This document shows, piece after piece, positions 13,055 through 26,059 of a stretch of DNA of 64,000 nt; the first letter of the stretch is position 1; every line of letters begins with the position of its first letter. Origin of the DNA: Paguma larvata. Lineage: Eukaryota > Chordata > Mammalia > Carnivora > Viverridae. Made by a program: the position numbers and the translations under genes. Where the stretch lies: positions 23,220,247-23,284,246 of the forward strand of contig CM057830.1 of NCBI GenBank assembly GCA_030068075.1, given 5' to 3'. The notes under the pieces were generated by a model that ran no database searches, was not told the origin of the DNA, and saw only the letters and a program-made list of their open reading frames with translations.

Positions 13055-13663
13055 AATGAGCCAAAATGATAATGAACCAGGTGGCTAAAGGCACGATCAT
13101 ATTTGTATGTGGTATGGGGAGGTAAGGTATTGAGAGTGAATGGCAGCCGTGAGTCATAGGCAACTTAGAGTGAAATCTGCTTGAGGTGTTTAGTATCGTC
13201 ATCACCTCATCATCATCAATAGTAGGTTGGTTGAAAGAGGGTGTGGATAAAAGAGGGAATGCAGTTTTGGAGCATCTGATTTCTCGGCAAAGAATATGTT
13301 TTGGGGGGTGGTCACACTGATGAGAGTACCATGAAATGGAAGAGAAGAATAAGGAGAAAATTGGTAGAGCAATAAATATAGGCTTGGCCTGTGACTTTTT
13401 TCTAATAGTAGGTGCCTGCGGATCGTCTGGGAGAAGTTCTGGCAGATGGTCAAAAGTGGCTGATGTTTGGTGAATTATGTTTAGGTAAAACTAGACACCA
13501 GCTGAATTAAAACAAATAATTCAGTAGATTTCTTGTTTATGTTAATAACATCAGGTCCGAGTGTTTATGCTAATTGCATTCAGTGTTGTTCTGTGTAAGC
13601 CATGGTGTCTGTTTTCGAGATCCTAGGGGGGAAATAATCTATACCATCCCGAAGAGCCTATCC
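13055..13663. other. Unrecognised non-coding sequence
   Basis: This is unique-looking sequence. Two short minus-strand reading frames here (77 and 83 codons) have no recognisable domain. Confidence 0.4.
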
Positions 13664-13830
13664 TTGCTACTCAAAGTATAATCCTTGAATCAGCAGCATG
13701 GAGATCATCTGCAGGCTTCATAAGGATGCAGATTTCTATGCCCTCCCATACAGAATCAAAATCTGCATTATGACAAGATCTCCAGGTGATTTGGAAGAAC
13801 ATTAAAGTTTGAGAAGCACAGGTCTGGTAA
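13664..13830. mobile_element. MER5-family DNA transposon remnant
   Basis: Ordered words fit the family: CTACTCAAAGTATAATCCTT, AATCAGCAGCATGGAGATCA, AATCAAAATCTGCATTATGA, CTCCAGGTGATTTGGAAGAA and AAAGTTTGAGAAGCACAG. The two ends are imperfect inverted repeats, as in hAT elements. It is non-coding. Confidence 0.75.
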
Positions 13831-13967
13831 ATTGGCTGTCTCTTAGTTCTCCTATTGCATTTTCCAAGCGATTGGTTCTATACTAAATAGTACCTTCTTC
13901 TTAACTCCGTGTATAGAGCTCCCTGGATTTATTGTGTTTCCTGGGTTCACAGGAAGCCCTTAAGTTG

Positions 13968-14100
13968 ATTCACTAATCCTTTCACTCATTCAATGTACAC
14001 ATAGTTATTCAATATCTTCTGTGTCTGTCACTGATCCGGGTGCTGGGGACAGAGGAGGGATCCCAAAACCTTGTCCCTGACTTCATGAAGTTTTTACTTT
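13968..14100 (-). mobile_element. L2 LINE 3' fragment
   Basis: It contains CACTCATTCAATGTACACAT, then GATCCGGGTGCTGGGGACAG and CCTTGTCCCTGACTTCATGA. This is the reversed 3' end of L2. Confidence 0.6.
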
Positions 14101-14249
14101 AGCATATTTTCTCTAGCAGTCCTATTTTCAGATACACTCTTTGGTTTCAGACCATTGGTCCTGATTGTTGGTATAAAAGGTTATGCAGCATGGCAATACC
14201 AAGTTTATTAAAGTGAGTTCAGAAAGAGGAGAATGTTGTGAGTTTGACA

Positions 14250-14430
14250 GACCTCTCTTACAATCCTGGATGCACTGTGGCTTACTAGCTATGTGCTCTT
14301 GGGAAAGTTACTTAATCTCTTTAATTCAGTTTTCTCAACTGTAGTATTAAGGGTTAGTTCTTAAGATGAAATAAAATTACATATATTAAATGTCTAGTAG
14401 AGCACCTGGCTTAAGAGACTCAATAAATGG
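14250..14430 (+). mobile_element. MIR SINE
   Basis: The MIR core is clear: ACTAGCTATGTGCTCTTGGG, AAAGTTACTTAATCTCTTTA, TCAGTTTTCTCAACTGTAG and, at the end, AGAGCACCTGGCTTAAGAGA then CTCAATAAATGG. Confidence 0.8.
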
Positions 14431-15864
14431 AAGAAGAGTAACTTTAGCTGTTACTATTAGAGCTTATAGGAGAAACAGCATGAAGTTCTTTGAGGCTAGT
14501 TCATTAAAGCCAATGAAGCCTCTGTTACATATAATGAAATTACACACCTTTTAGAAATTCACAAAAAGGTCTTAACTTGAGTGGGTTGATGCTTTCCCAA
14601 GGGCAGTGATTCTCACTCTCCTCTTCCTCCCTTGAGTGTAGGATTCCTATGCACATGTAGGAGGGGAATTTGGCAGGTACTGCCTTTTCACCCATGCTAT
14701 GCTGGCCATGGCCCCCATGTTTCCTGTGAAATCCACAAGCAAAGCTGAAACACAGTTCTTAAAAGGATGGCAGTATTGCTCTGCCCAGTTGCCTTATACC
14801 CCTGTGACCACAGAGGTCTTGCCAACACGAAATCATTGAAGCTCAATCTTCAAACTCCACCTTGGACACTGAATAGTCTGAAGGAGCCCAGGAAGCTTGG
14901 CTCCCTACAGGTGTCAGGGACTGTAGGGTTTGATGACCTGATGACACATACCTACTAACCCAACATGGTTTACCTACCTATTATGCCTTCTCCTGTCTTT
15001 AATAAATTCCTCTGATGTGTTTTCCTGTGAAATATCCAGTAGACTATGTTTTGTGCTTACAACAATCACAGCTATAAGCCAAAATAAATAGTTTTTAAAA
15101 ATCAGACAGCTTTTTAACTAACATGTCAGGATCTGAGTATAATGATTAGTTTTCTGGCATTGCACACCCTAGAGACATTCACTATAGGCTGAAGGAGATT
15201 GGAATATAAGAAACAAATAGCCCGGACAGATACTTTTACTTTGGGGCTCGGGAGGAGAGGGGTGGTGATAACGTTTCTCTCCTGTGATTAGCCAAAGGTG
15301 ATCTCCACCTACAGTTCTGGGAAGGCATGTTCCTCAATGAACAGAAGAGTAAGGGCTGAGCTTGGCTAAGGCTAGGAGGGCTTCCTGGCTTTCTATAACA
15401 AATCTCCAATTTGTAGGGGTGAACATTTTGACAGTGAGGTTACTTTAAATATGAGGTTTAATGGGCATACATAGCAAGAAAGTTTTCATGGATTTATACA
15501 AGCACATATTCCACTGAGCTCTAAGTATAACCTCAACATTATTTCCATCATTCTTAGGGCACTCCTGTAAATTGTCTGAAGGCTAAGTCATATCCTTGTG
15601 CTTACACAGATGGTGGAAGGAAGCAGAGAGAGAGAGTGAGTCCCCAGACAGTGAAAAGCAGAGAGGAAACCAGGCTGAGACCTGTCTGTTTCCTGGGTGT
15701 ACCTCTGGCTTCTTCCTCTCTGTGGTGCTCTTTTGTCTCTCCCTAAGGTTCAGCAGGCTATGGCGTCACAGCCAGTGGCCCAGGCACCCAGCAATCGTGT
15801 GAGAACCACGCCAGGGGCACCTGGGGAAGCACAACTAAGTATCTGGACTACAGGGAGGGAGATA
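14431..15864. other. Unrecognised non-coding sequence
   Basis: No repeat or gene can be named. Two overlapping plus-strand reading frames at 15596-15942 (68 and 81 codons) have no domain, and no splice context persuades me. Confidence 0.4.
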
Positions 15865-16090
15865 CATGGCCCTATTTATTACGGGTGTACTCTGTGCCAG
15901 GCACTGTATTATGTAGCAGTTTGCACCCATATGTTAATTTAATCTTTGGGAAAACCGAAAGACGAGAGGAACTCTTATTATCCCCATTTCTCTCATGAGG
16001 AAAATGCTATCACAAGGGAATAGAGGAATGCCCAAGATCCCATGATGAGAAAGTGGTGAACTGAGATGCTGAACTCAGGTCCTTTGATCC
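15865..16090 (-). mobile_element. MIR SINE, minus strand
   Basis: The reversed MIR text is visible: TACTCTGTGCCAGGCACTGT, TGTTAATTTAATCTTTGGG, TTATTATCCCCATTTCTCTC, ATGAGGAAAATGCTATCACA and CTGAACTCAGGTCCTTTGAT. Confidence 0.7.
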
Positions 16091-19000
16091 CATTTTCCCA
16101 GCTGGCTGGGCAGCGTCTAAGCAGCCCTCTATGATAGGCCAGGGGTCTGCGGGGAGCAGGGGGCAGCTTGAGCATACGGTGAACAGGAAAAAATGTTAAA
16201 TGTTGACATCACAGGGGAGGGGTTAGTTTTCTACAATGTTTCAAGTGACACCTTTGATTCTTTTAACAATTTAACACAGTATGTAAAAGCCTTTATAGAA
16301 TTGCATGTTCTTTTGAATTCATTACTTGAGACAGAACTTACATAGAATATACTATACCTCTCAAAACCTATATTCAGCCATTGATAATTCTATGGTGCTT
16401 TATCAAATATGTGATTTTAGATTAGGTGTCTTGTCTGAGATTGATAATTGTGTTTGCAGTGATGTACCATTTATAAATAACTCCCTTCGTAAGTAATTGA
16501 TAACAATTGAGAACTGCTTAAATTGCATGTCGTATGCCAGATAATACCTTATATATAATATTACTATTTAATTTACCAGTGTCTATGGAGAAAGCAGAAT
16601 AATGTATTCCTCTGCAAGAATCAGAACACTAGCTAATAATCCCTGCCTCAAGTCCTTTTTCGGAATGAGACAGAGAATAAATAAATAAATAAATAATACA
16701 TGAAACTAACTTCGCTGTAATTTCTGGTTTTGTATATTTTGTATATTTCTTTGTGGTCTCCTCCATCCTATGAGGAACTTCCTGCTCCGTTAAGTTCATG
16801 CCAGCTGCTCTGCCACCATCCCCTCCCCCACCCTCATTGCCACCACCTTCTGACCTTTAGATGTTGCTCATTATGAATAAAGCCTTTGGCACTTCAGTCA
16901 TGATATCCAGCTCCACCCCATCTACCATCATCATTCTGAAATTTCAACAGGCCAAGAGGACCCCAGGCCAACATCTTGGCTTCACAAGGACTTAAGTTCC
17001 TCAAAGCCAATGAAGAAGTCTTCTCTACCTGTCACCCAAGCTAGCTCATCCTACCATGGTCACTCCCTGAACTGTCACCATTAGAAACTGCTCCTCTCTG
17101 AAATCAGTAAATCAAGCACCCCACAGTGGCTGTGCCTTCTTATCCCTCATGGATACTGGACATAGTATTCTTCCTGTAGAAGGTGGTCCACACAGCTTAC
17201 AGGGAACTTCAGCTTGCCTCTTGAAGACTGGAAGCAAGTCAGCTTCCTACAATGAGAAGAGCTCTCACTGTTCCTTTTCCAGGCATAGTGTTTGTTAGAT
17301 TTTGCTTTTATAGGCCCCTGCTTGGTTTTCCTGTTGGCCTGGGCATCTAAAGATACCAGCGCTCATTCTCATCCACTTAACCCCATTCTCCAGCCCCTCA
17401 GGGAGCTACCTTTGTGACTCCTAAACTTAGTGATGTCATCGATCCCTGACCAGACATGGACATATAAGTATCTGAGGTAGAGGAACATGGTCACCCTAAT
17501 GACTGGACCCTCATTGTGAGGGAACTCTAATTTTCTATTTGAAATTAACAGTATAGAAAAATTAATATGAGTTTCAATAGAAAATGTTAGCTTGTCTAGG
17601 GGATAGTGCCCTACATTCTCTGCTTCTAGCCTTACATTTTCTTTGAGCTCATTTACATTACTTTGTTAGTTGTAGGTCACTGGTAGACATGCTCAGTGCT
17701 CAGGAGAGGTTCAGTGTTGTAATAAAACCTGTTGTAATAAAACTAGATTTACATAATCTATTTACCTAACCATTTCAGTACTCTTGATCAACATTCCAGT
17801 GTATATTCTTTGGATTCCTTTTTTAACCAGTTATGATACATGTCCATTCACTCATGAGTTGAATTGGAATATTTTTACAGGTATTTATAGGTATTCATTT
17901 CATGTCTGTATGAATGTCATGACTTTCTCCTGTTTGAAAAATATCTTTTAACTGTTTCAAAGCTGCAACAAGATATCCAATAGATTCACTTGACAGAGCC
18001 AGGTAAACTTCCATGACAGAGACGTGCACTTTATATGTGCACTTTATATATTGAAGCCCAGATGTGCTCTTCCGGGCTCTCATTAGGTGAATCCAAAGCA
18101 CCAAGAGAACATTGTTGACTCTGTTTTCCTAGTTTTAATTTTCCTCTCTACTAATTTTGTGTCTCTGTTTCGTTTTGGTTCATTTACAGCCAATAAGTTA
18201 TTACCCATTGTTGGCAGCAGTGGTTGGGAACTTGATTTTAAGGTCTGACAATTTGGAGATTCCTCTAAATGGATTAATGGTTTATAGCTATCTAATCTCT
18301 GTTGAGTGAGATACAACAAAAAATCTGGTTTGTTAGTCTTTTTGTGTGTCTGTTTTTGAGCTGAAATCAATGGAGAAAGTCATGCTGTCTGGGAAGAGAA
18401 TATCTCTTTCATTTGGACCAGTTTTTCTGTTCTGGTGTTGACTCTTGCCCCACTGTTAAAATTGTAGAATTGAAGTGATAAGCTCTATTTTACTGTGCCT
18501 GTATGTCTATGTATCTGTTGCTCAGAAATATCTTCACCCCTGGTTGTGTGAGTGTATAATGTTTTCCTACTTCCAGGTGGTATTAATATATAAGCTTGTA
18601 AAGTCCTGTAAGTTAGGGGAGCCAATTCTGATTGGATATTGAAATACTTGGCTTATATAAATTGAATTTTCCTAAAATTCCTTGAAAATAAGGAAATTGA
18701 ACTACTGATCCTTTAAATATACTGATTTAAAAAACATATTCTCCAAAAAACCAACCTAGAACCATTTTGAGAATTCAAATTAATATGATTTAGGTAAAAT
18801 AGTTGGAAAATAAGTTTAGTCTGTAGCATTTAATAAAAACAGCTATACCTTCTCCTATTTGTCGGTATTATCACAGTATCAAGTATCATATAAGCATATT
18901 TTTTCCCCTACTTGGGTATGTTCTTCCTAAAAGTATATAGGTAAACTGACCACATAAACTAGTATTACTTCTATGAAAAACAGAAATCTTTGACCCAATT

Positions 19001-19457
19001 GAGTCATTCTTCTGACAGTCTTTTATTTCCGCAATAATTACGTTTAGGGATATATCAGCTTGAAGAGAATTTCTAAGATGTTTAGATAACCCTTTGACAG
19101 GTATTATAGTGAGTTAATTTATGGACATCCTTTGGATACCTAGGTCATTTATATATCAGATAGAATACTGAAGAATTGAATGTTTAGCATAATTTCAAGT
19201 TTATATACTTTTGCTCCTTACATGTATATGCTACAGAAAGCTACATCTTTGGGTTTATCATTGAACATATCCATGTTTGTCATTGAACATGTCCATGCCG
19301 TGTTCAGAATTGTATAAGAGAAATGTGCTGCTATATAAAGCTGGATTATATGTATTCTGAGCTGTGCTAGTCCAGCAGAAGTGATAGACTGTTCACATTT
19401 ATCACCATCTTGTTTTCCTTGTGAAATAGAAGTGATGTTGCATAAAAGTTATAATTA
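16091..19457. other. Unrecognised non-coding sequence with minor tandem words
   Basis: The stretch includes an (AAAT)n tract at about 16676-16697 and a C/T-rich block near 16800-16860. Small direct doublings lie at 17711-17745 (TGTTGTAATAAAA twice), 18025-18051 (GTGCACTTTATAT twice) and about 19258-19298 (TCATTGAACAT twice). No gene is supported. Confidence 0.45.
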
Positions 19458-19717
19458 ATAGATGACTGTGAGGGGCGCCTGGGTGGCTCGGTCAATTAAG
19501 TGTCCGACTGTGGCTCAGGTCATGATCTCACGGTTCGTGGGTTTGAGCCCCTTGTTGGACTCTGTGCTGACAGCTTGGAGCCTGGAGCCAGCTTCGGATT
19601 CTGTGTGTGTGTGTGTATCTCTCTCTCTGCCCCTTTCCTGCTCACACTCTGTCTCTCTCTGTCTCAAAAATAAATAAACTTAAAACTTTTTTTAATTAAA
19701 ATATAGATGACTGTGAG
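19458..19717 (+). mobile_element. Young CAN-SINE with perfect target-site duplication
   Basis: The body starts near 19473 with GGGCGCCTGGGTGGCTCGGT and keeps TCAGGTCATGATCTCACGG, a GT/CT-rich stretch and AAAAATAAATAAACTTAAAA. A perfect 15-bp repeat, ATAGATGACTGTGAG, flanks it at 19458-19472 and 19703-19717. Little divergence from the felid consensus suggests a recent insertion. Confidence 0.94.
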
Positions 19718-21372
19718 ACTACTCACATGACATTACTAGGAGTCTCAAGATAATAAGGCATGTTTTGGTTAAGGAAAAAGAGGGAATGCTTCTGTCTTGA
19801 AATAAAATGACTTTTGTTCCAGAACAAGAAAGAGCATGGTAAAGGACTACACTGGGCATATTGATAGATCTGTAGAACATTCATGGAAATAGAATCTGAA
19901 AAGGAGAATACATTTCTGTTAAAATTTTACCAAAGCTGGCCCAGTTTGTGATGGGTCTATTCACAAGATTGTAAAAAGAGCGGTGGCTCCTTTAGAATAA
20001 AATATTTTAGTCATGCACACTGAGAATTTGGTTTCCTCTCTGAAAAGAACAAAGTTTCCTTATTTTTCTTCTCTTAATAAGAGGTTGTAAAAGTTTGCTC
20101 TTCACCTTAGAGGCTAATTTGCCCAGTAGCAGAGTTCCTATATCCCATGAAAATGACATTCTACATTGTTTCTGACTTTGCCATGCCTTTGATTATTCTC
20201 CTTAAAGTAAAAGTAGTAACAAATATTCTTCATTTATGAAAGTGTTAAGGATTTTCGTTTATGTAAATATTGTGTTGTCACTTTAGTAGGCAGCTAAGTC
20301 ACAGCCATTCATGTTCTTAACTATCCATGATGGTCCCATGTGAAGTGTTCAAGTCTCCTGGCAAACTTTGGTGTTTGCCTTCCTCAAATCAAATTCTGAT
20401 TGAAAAAATGGAAACTTCCACATAGGTTTACTTTTTATGTTTCTATTGATGAGCTTTATAAATGTCGAATCAAAAGAGGTGCTACTTAGTACTTCTAAGG
20501 ACCAGTCTGAATTCATATCTGTCATCAATTCATCATTTGTGAATGAATGAGAATGATTGTTAAAAGTTTCTGGTAATTTAGTATGATGATTATAATCAAA
20601 TTCAGATATAGTTAATTAGTTATTCAAGATTGTTTATGAGATGTATATAATTAGTATGACTTATTTAAAATTGTTACAGAGAATTTATTTTGCTCAAAAC
20701 TTTGGGAGTCAAGAATTCCAAATAAATGTCCTTAGCTTCCACGACCATAGTTGGCTAGACTTCAGAAACCATGATACGTATTTCAAGCACATTTTCCAAA
20801 ATGGAAACATTTTTATTTAAATTTGACTGGTTAATTTCCATTTTTCCTGAAGTCAACCAATGATTCTTAACAATCTAATCAGCTGTTTGATTTTTAGATT
20901 TCCACAAAACCTCAACATCTTTTGTAGGGAATTAAGTTTAGAGTGTAAGAATTCTGTTTCCAAATTTTAATATATGCATATATGGGAGTTTTAAGAGATG
21001 ACACTGATCATTTTTGGCGCAAAAATCACATAATAAAGGAAATTTTTCCAAACATACCATTTCCAAAATGTTCTCTATAGCAAAGTTTATGTTTTTAAGG
21101 TCACAGTCTCATTCTGAAAGTGAAACATCTACTTTGAATAGACGGACTATATGCCATTTTTTGGTTAAATATCTTCTAGGAAGTAGATTACTGACAGACA
21201 AGGTGTCAAGTTTTGAATACCCATCTTTTTTCATTAAATGAAAAAAAAAGTACATAATTTATGTGTAAATTGGACAACTCTTTGAAGTACTTTCCTGTGA
21301 AATAAGCAATAAACTTCCGTGTGGCCTAAGGGAGTTTCATGATCGCTCTTCATTTCATTGCAGAATATTGTA
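19718..21372. other. Unrecognised AT-rich sequence
   Basis: No gene, RNA or named repeat is supported. CpGs are very sparse here. Confidence 0.4.
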
Positions 21373-21620
21373 AAGATTTTACTATTTAGAGGGGCGCCCG
21401 GGTGGCTCAGTTAGTTAGGCATCCAACTTCAGCTCAGGTTATGATCTGGCGGTTTGCGAGTTCAAGCCTTGCATGTGCTCTGTGCTAACAGCTCGAAGCC
21501 TGGAGCCTGCTTCAAACTCCGTCTCTCTCTTTGTCTGCCCCTCCCTCATTTGTGCTCTTTCTCTCTCTCTCAAAAATAAATAAACATTCAAAAAATTTTT
21601 TTAAGGTTTTACTGTTTAGA
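21373..21620 (+). mobile_element. CAN-SINE with target-site duplication
   Basis: The body is 21391-21602, starting GGGGCGCCCGGGTGGCTCAG and ending in AAAAATAAATAAACATTC plus an A/T tail. The flanking 18-bp repeats at 21373-21390 and 21603-21620 (AAGRTTTTACTRTTTAGA) differ at two sites, so it is older than the copy at 19473. Confidence 0.92.
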
Positions 21621-21770
21621 TTATTGAAATCCTTAACTCCCCTTCCCTGGACAACATCTAAAAATATGCTAAAGATATAGAAATGATTGAAGGTGGCACT
21701 GTCAACCCACAGTCTCTTGTGAACTGAGGATCAAGGTCAATCAAGATCAATCTATATATGAAATATAAGA

Positions 21771-22002
21771 AAAGCTTTAATTAAGAAAAAAAAATTTTAA
21801 TGTTTATTTTTGAGAGAGAGAGAGAGAGAGCTTCAGCAGGGAAGGGGCAGAGAGAGAGGGAGATACCAAATCTGAAGCAGGCTCCAGGTTCCAAGCTGTC
21901 AGTGCAGAGCCAGATGCGGGGCTTGAACTCACAAACCATGAGATCATGACCTGAGCTGAAGTCAGAGGCTTAACTGGAGCCTCAGGTGCCCTTAAAGCTT
22001 TA
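21771..22002 (-). mobile_element. CAN-SINE, minus strand
   Basis: The T-rich tail, (GA)n, and the reversed tRNA-like part (ACCATGAGATCATGACCTGA, then CTCAGGTGCCC) run from about 21780 to 21992. A short repeat AAAGCTTTA lies at 21771-21779 and 21994-22002. It faces the SINE at 21391-21602 across about 180 bp. Confidence 0.9.
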
Positions 22003-22381
22003 TTTTTTTAATAAAAATTAAAAAAAAATAAAAAGAATATTTCTAATTTTTTTCTTATATCCAATAGGTTGGCTTGCATGCCTCATTTTCATAAGTCAGT
22101 GGAATAAATTACTACTTTTGTATACTCACTTTTCACTTGATGGTGGTAGCAAATTATTAAGTAAGAGTTGCCACTGCAATAGAAGTGTGTAGCATGTAAG
22201 TCATTTTTTAATATTCCAGCAACCTGAACACTCCAGACCATAAACTCAAACTGAAAATGAAAATGGTAAATGGCTTTCAAACATTCAAAGTCACAAGGCT
22301 TCCTTTAAAAGATGTCACTGGGTACCTATCATATTCCCCAACTTTGTTCTTCTTAAACAGCCTTTAGTTTATTCGAGATCC

Positions 22382-22481
22382 ACCTTCTTCTTCTTCTTCT
22401 CTTTCCTCACTTCTCCTCCTCCCTCTCCTTCTCCTCCTGCTACCCCCTGCCCCACCTCCTCCTCCTGCTTCCGCTGCTGCT

Positions 22482-22512
<31 letters not shown>
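22382..22512 (+). repeat. Polypyrimidine tract: (CTT)n, (CTC)n, (CTG)n, then a long T-run
   Basis: About 130 bases are almost purely pyrimidine on the plus strand. Successive blocks use CTT, then CTC/CCT, then a short GCTGCTGCTGC, and end in an uninterrupted T-run of about 30. The T-run may be the tail of a minus-strand retroelement whose body I cannot recognise. Confidence 0.9.
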
Positions 22513-22517
<5 letters not shown>

Positions 22518-25039
22518 CATTTTCTTCTGATTGACCAGGTGCTATGAGGACAAACTGACTCATCTTCCCACTTAGGCCAAAATGTCTAGGCCAACCATGG
22601 CAGACTCATTCCCCAGGTCTGTGAATCATTTTGGAATGGGCACATATTGGAATGGCCAATGAGTTGAGAGACATAGACTTTTTGGGAAGGATGCATCTGT
22701 GAAAAACTTTACTAAATCTTGAAAAACGTATACATAAAGGAATAGAAAGATCTCTTTTGCTCAGAGATGCAGTAACCATCTGGTAGGCAAGCTAACAGGT
22801 GAATAAGGTCAAAGATGGCAGACTGGACTTATAGTTATGCATGTTAATAACTTCCCCTTATTTTTTTAGTGGTTCAGTTGGAGTTTTCTTTTTCTTATAA
22901 TTTATAGCGTGCTAACAGATAACAGACAAGTTTGCTTGTCTAGTTTTCCCACACATAGAACTTTCAAACCAGGAAATGTTAGGATTAATGTCTGGTAAGA
23001 GACTATTAAAGAGAAGCAGATGACAGGAGGAGATGTCAAAGCTGACAGGCTACCTGTAAAGGAAGGTGAGGCTAAAAAGGCAAAGAGCTGAGAGATATAG
23101 AATTATATCAAAATACACAAAATTATGTATTTTAATTATGCTGATTTTGAGACATCATGAGAAAAGTTAAATTATCCTTTCTATATACAAACTGGGAAGT
23201 TTATATGTTGAAAAGACTTTCATCAAAAAAAAAACTTTAAAATATAATAAATGTTGTTTGAAGGGAAAAGTTATGTAGGATGTTGATTGACAAGATATTC
23301 TTCATTTCCCAACACCTAAGACAGAGAAAGGCATGGAAGGGATAGTTAAAAGTTTGTTACATGAATAAATAAATGGATAAAGAGGATGGATGATATATAA
23401 TTACAACCCAAGTCAATTTTGTTTATTTCCGTAACTCATCTGACATATAAATGATCATCTCTTTCCTCTCTTAATTTTCCATGAAATATATCCCCTCAAT
23501 CTATCTTTTTGGGGTATTTAAGAAAAAAATATTGCAAAAGACTTTTGAAGGTTTTTCACTATGCATTATACATAGAAATGCACCTACAAAATTTTGAATT
23601 TCTTGTCAGATTTCATTCATGTAGCAAGATGGGATTTCAGGGTCAAAATGAAAGGCTGAAAATGGAAAAAAGGGTTGGTAAGTCAACTCATATCAGTGGT
23701 GCATAGAATGTGAAATAATAGGGAACAGTTCTCCTAATGGACAGACATTAAGGGGGTGAAATGTCTGTGGAATGATTTAAAAGCAATAAAAAAAATGACT
23801 AGAATTTTGTTTGCTTTTTACTGTCACCATGCACTGGCAGGTCTAAACAATGCCTGTGATAAAATATTTTTTCTCCCCAAAATATTTTGCTGGTCTAATT
23901 TTAAACAATTGATGTGCCTACTTACCAGTTTATAAGCTTCAAATTAACACATTTTTAATACTTATCCTTGAATAAACATTTAATTCTGCACAGCAGTTAA
24001 CTCAAAGCCCTACCAATTACATATTAGATCCCCAACATATGGTCTCAGCTGCAATGCATTTATTTCTAGAGTAAATTGATAATAGTTTGGAATCATTTGA
24101 GTTGACTTTGGAAAAAGTGGTACTTGATATTTCTTTATTTAAACAGGAGATTTGATATAAACAGTGATGGCACAGTGATTGTAAAGATGTAAAGAACCTG
24201 AGTTACTTCAATATTGACATTGTATGTGACCCCTTAGGGTTTTTATTTGTGTTTAAAATTTAAAGCAATGAAGGGTGAACTATAGGAAGTAATATTTTTG
24301 TCTGGAAAGGGGACACCTTTTATACATGAAATACGTTACCGAATTTGAAAAACACCTTTAAAATTGAAATTTCCTTTTCTTTTTTCTTGTTTTGAAGCTA
24401 AGGAACAAACCCAGAGTTTAAGGACTATTACTGATTATTACATGATTTTTACTAAGATGATTTTTATCAAATAGTAGAACGGAATGTTAAAATAGGATCC
24501 ACTTCAGGAATCAAATACCCTACTTACTCTACCTTCCATGTAACATGCACACTGTTATGGCATGAATTATTCTTAATTATCATGGAAGTCATGATAATAA
24601 AACATGTAATAAGCCAATAGTACAATTTTCCAGTCTCCACAGATTAGTTTGGGAACCACTAAATGGATCGCAATGAGCCTCACCATATATAGAAAATCTT
24701 TCAATTAGTCATGCCCCTGCAATTAAATTGAAAGTGTAAGTCTCTCTGCTTGTTCATTTTATGTCTTGAAATGATTGTATTCAAGATCAAATATGAATAA
24801 GCATTTACTTGGTGGAAGATGACATGAATAGGTTAATGACATGACATCAAATATGCCTTCCCAGAGGAAATTAATTCTCTGGGTGATGTTATTAATGTTA
24901 AGCTTCTTGGAGGCATTTTTAAACTCTGCTTGTAAACCGTACCCTGTCATCATACTTCTTGGCAACATCCGTCACGTAGGCCCATATTTCTCCTTTGTGA
25001 GGCACTTCTCTGGGCCTCAGTGAGTCCACACTGTTTCTG
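22513..25039. other. Unrecognised non-coding sequence
   Basis: This is AT-rich and unique-looking. No gene or repeat is supported. Confidence 0.4.
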
Positions 25040-25330
25040 TTTCTCTGGTTTTTCTCTGTCTCCTTTTCTGGCTCATATTTCTCTTACTATTCTTTCCATG
25101 TGAACGTTTGTTGTGACTGTAACCTAGACTCATTCCTCATCTCATTTGATATTCTTGTCATAGATATTCCCACCCATGTTCTTGACTTCAGTCGCCACTG
25201 ACGAGTGTAGAGCTTCAAAATCCATATCTCCAGTTTTTCTATGAGTTCTGTGTAGCTACTACCAGCTAGAGATCTCTGTCTGTCTCAGGGACACCTCAAA
25301 CTCAACCTTTCTGTTTCAGCTTTTCTATTG
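25040..25330 (+). mobile_element. L2 LINE fragment, diverged
   Basis: Words such as CAAAATCCATATCTCCAG, AGCTACTACCAGCTAGAGAT and GGGACACCTCAAACTCAACC match the L2 reverse-transcriptase-region DNA in order. It does not code today. Confidence 0.55.
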
Positions 25331-25349
25331 TTTCATGAATATAGTAGCT

Positions 25350-25640
25350 GTAATATTTTAGAATTCTGTGCATTGACTGGGTGGTTTTTCTGTTCCACTT
25401 GGTATCGGCTAAAGGGTCGCACAGCTGCTTTTAAGCTGGAGGCTAGGCTGGACTAGAAGGCCTAAAATGGCTCCACCTTATGTCTCTTCCTCAAGGACCC
25501 CTCCATGTCGCCTCTCTCTTCAAGAGTTAGCTTCAACTTCCCTATAGCATGGCTGTTGGGTTTCATAAAGGCAAGGTCAAAGTTGCCGGACCTCCTAAGG
25601 GCGAGGCCTACAACTAGGGCAAATCAGAGAAGCCTGTTGC
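25350..25640 (+). repeat. Old mammalian interspersed repeat, same type as at 8556
   Basis: Words such as GACTGGGTGGTTTTTCTGTT, GGTCGCACAGCTGCTTTTAA, AAATGGCTCCACCTTATGTC and CAAGGTCAAAGTTGCCGGAC follow the same layout as the copy at 8556-9015. It lies between two L2 segments. Confidence 0.45.
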
Positions 25641-26059
25641 TTTAGCCAAATGCAGGTACCTATAAAAATATTCTTATTAAGTTTTAGAGATAGAGTAGCC
25701 ATTGCCACAGTCAACCAAAGTTTCCAAAGAAAAGAAGGAAGAAAATAATCTTTAGTCAACTTCTCAAAATAAGAGGAACAAATATTCAGCAGTAGGAATC
25801 ATTGTTACACTGGGGTATATTAGCATTATTATCACACTGCTACCGATCAAAAAAGGCACAATGGAAAAAATTACATTATAATTACCAAAATAGTTTTTTT
25901 CTTGAGCTGTCAAGTTCAAAGTATTATTGGTTTTCCATAATTTATGCTAATACCTTTGGAATCATGGTTTGGTTGATTAAACCCTCTCCCTCCACATCAA
26001 TTCATTTATTTGTCATGTCTTACAGAGTCTCCCGTTGTGTGATTTCTCCCACTGAGTAG

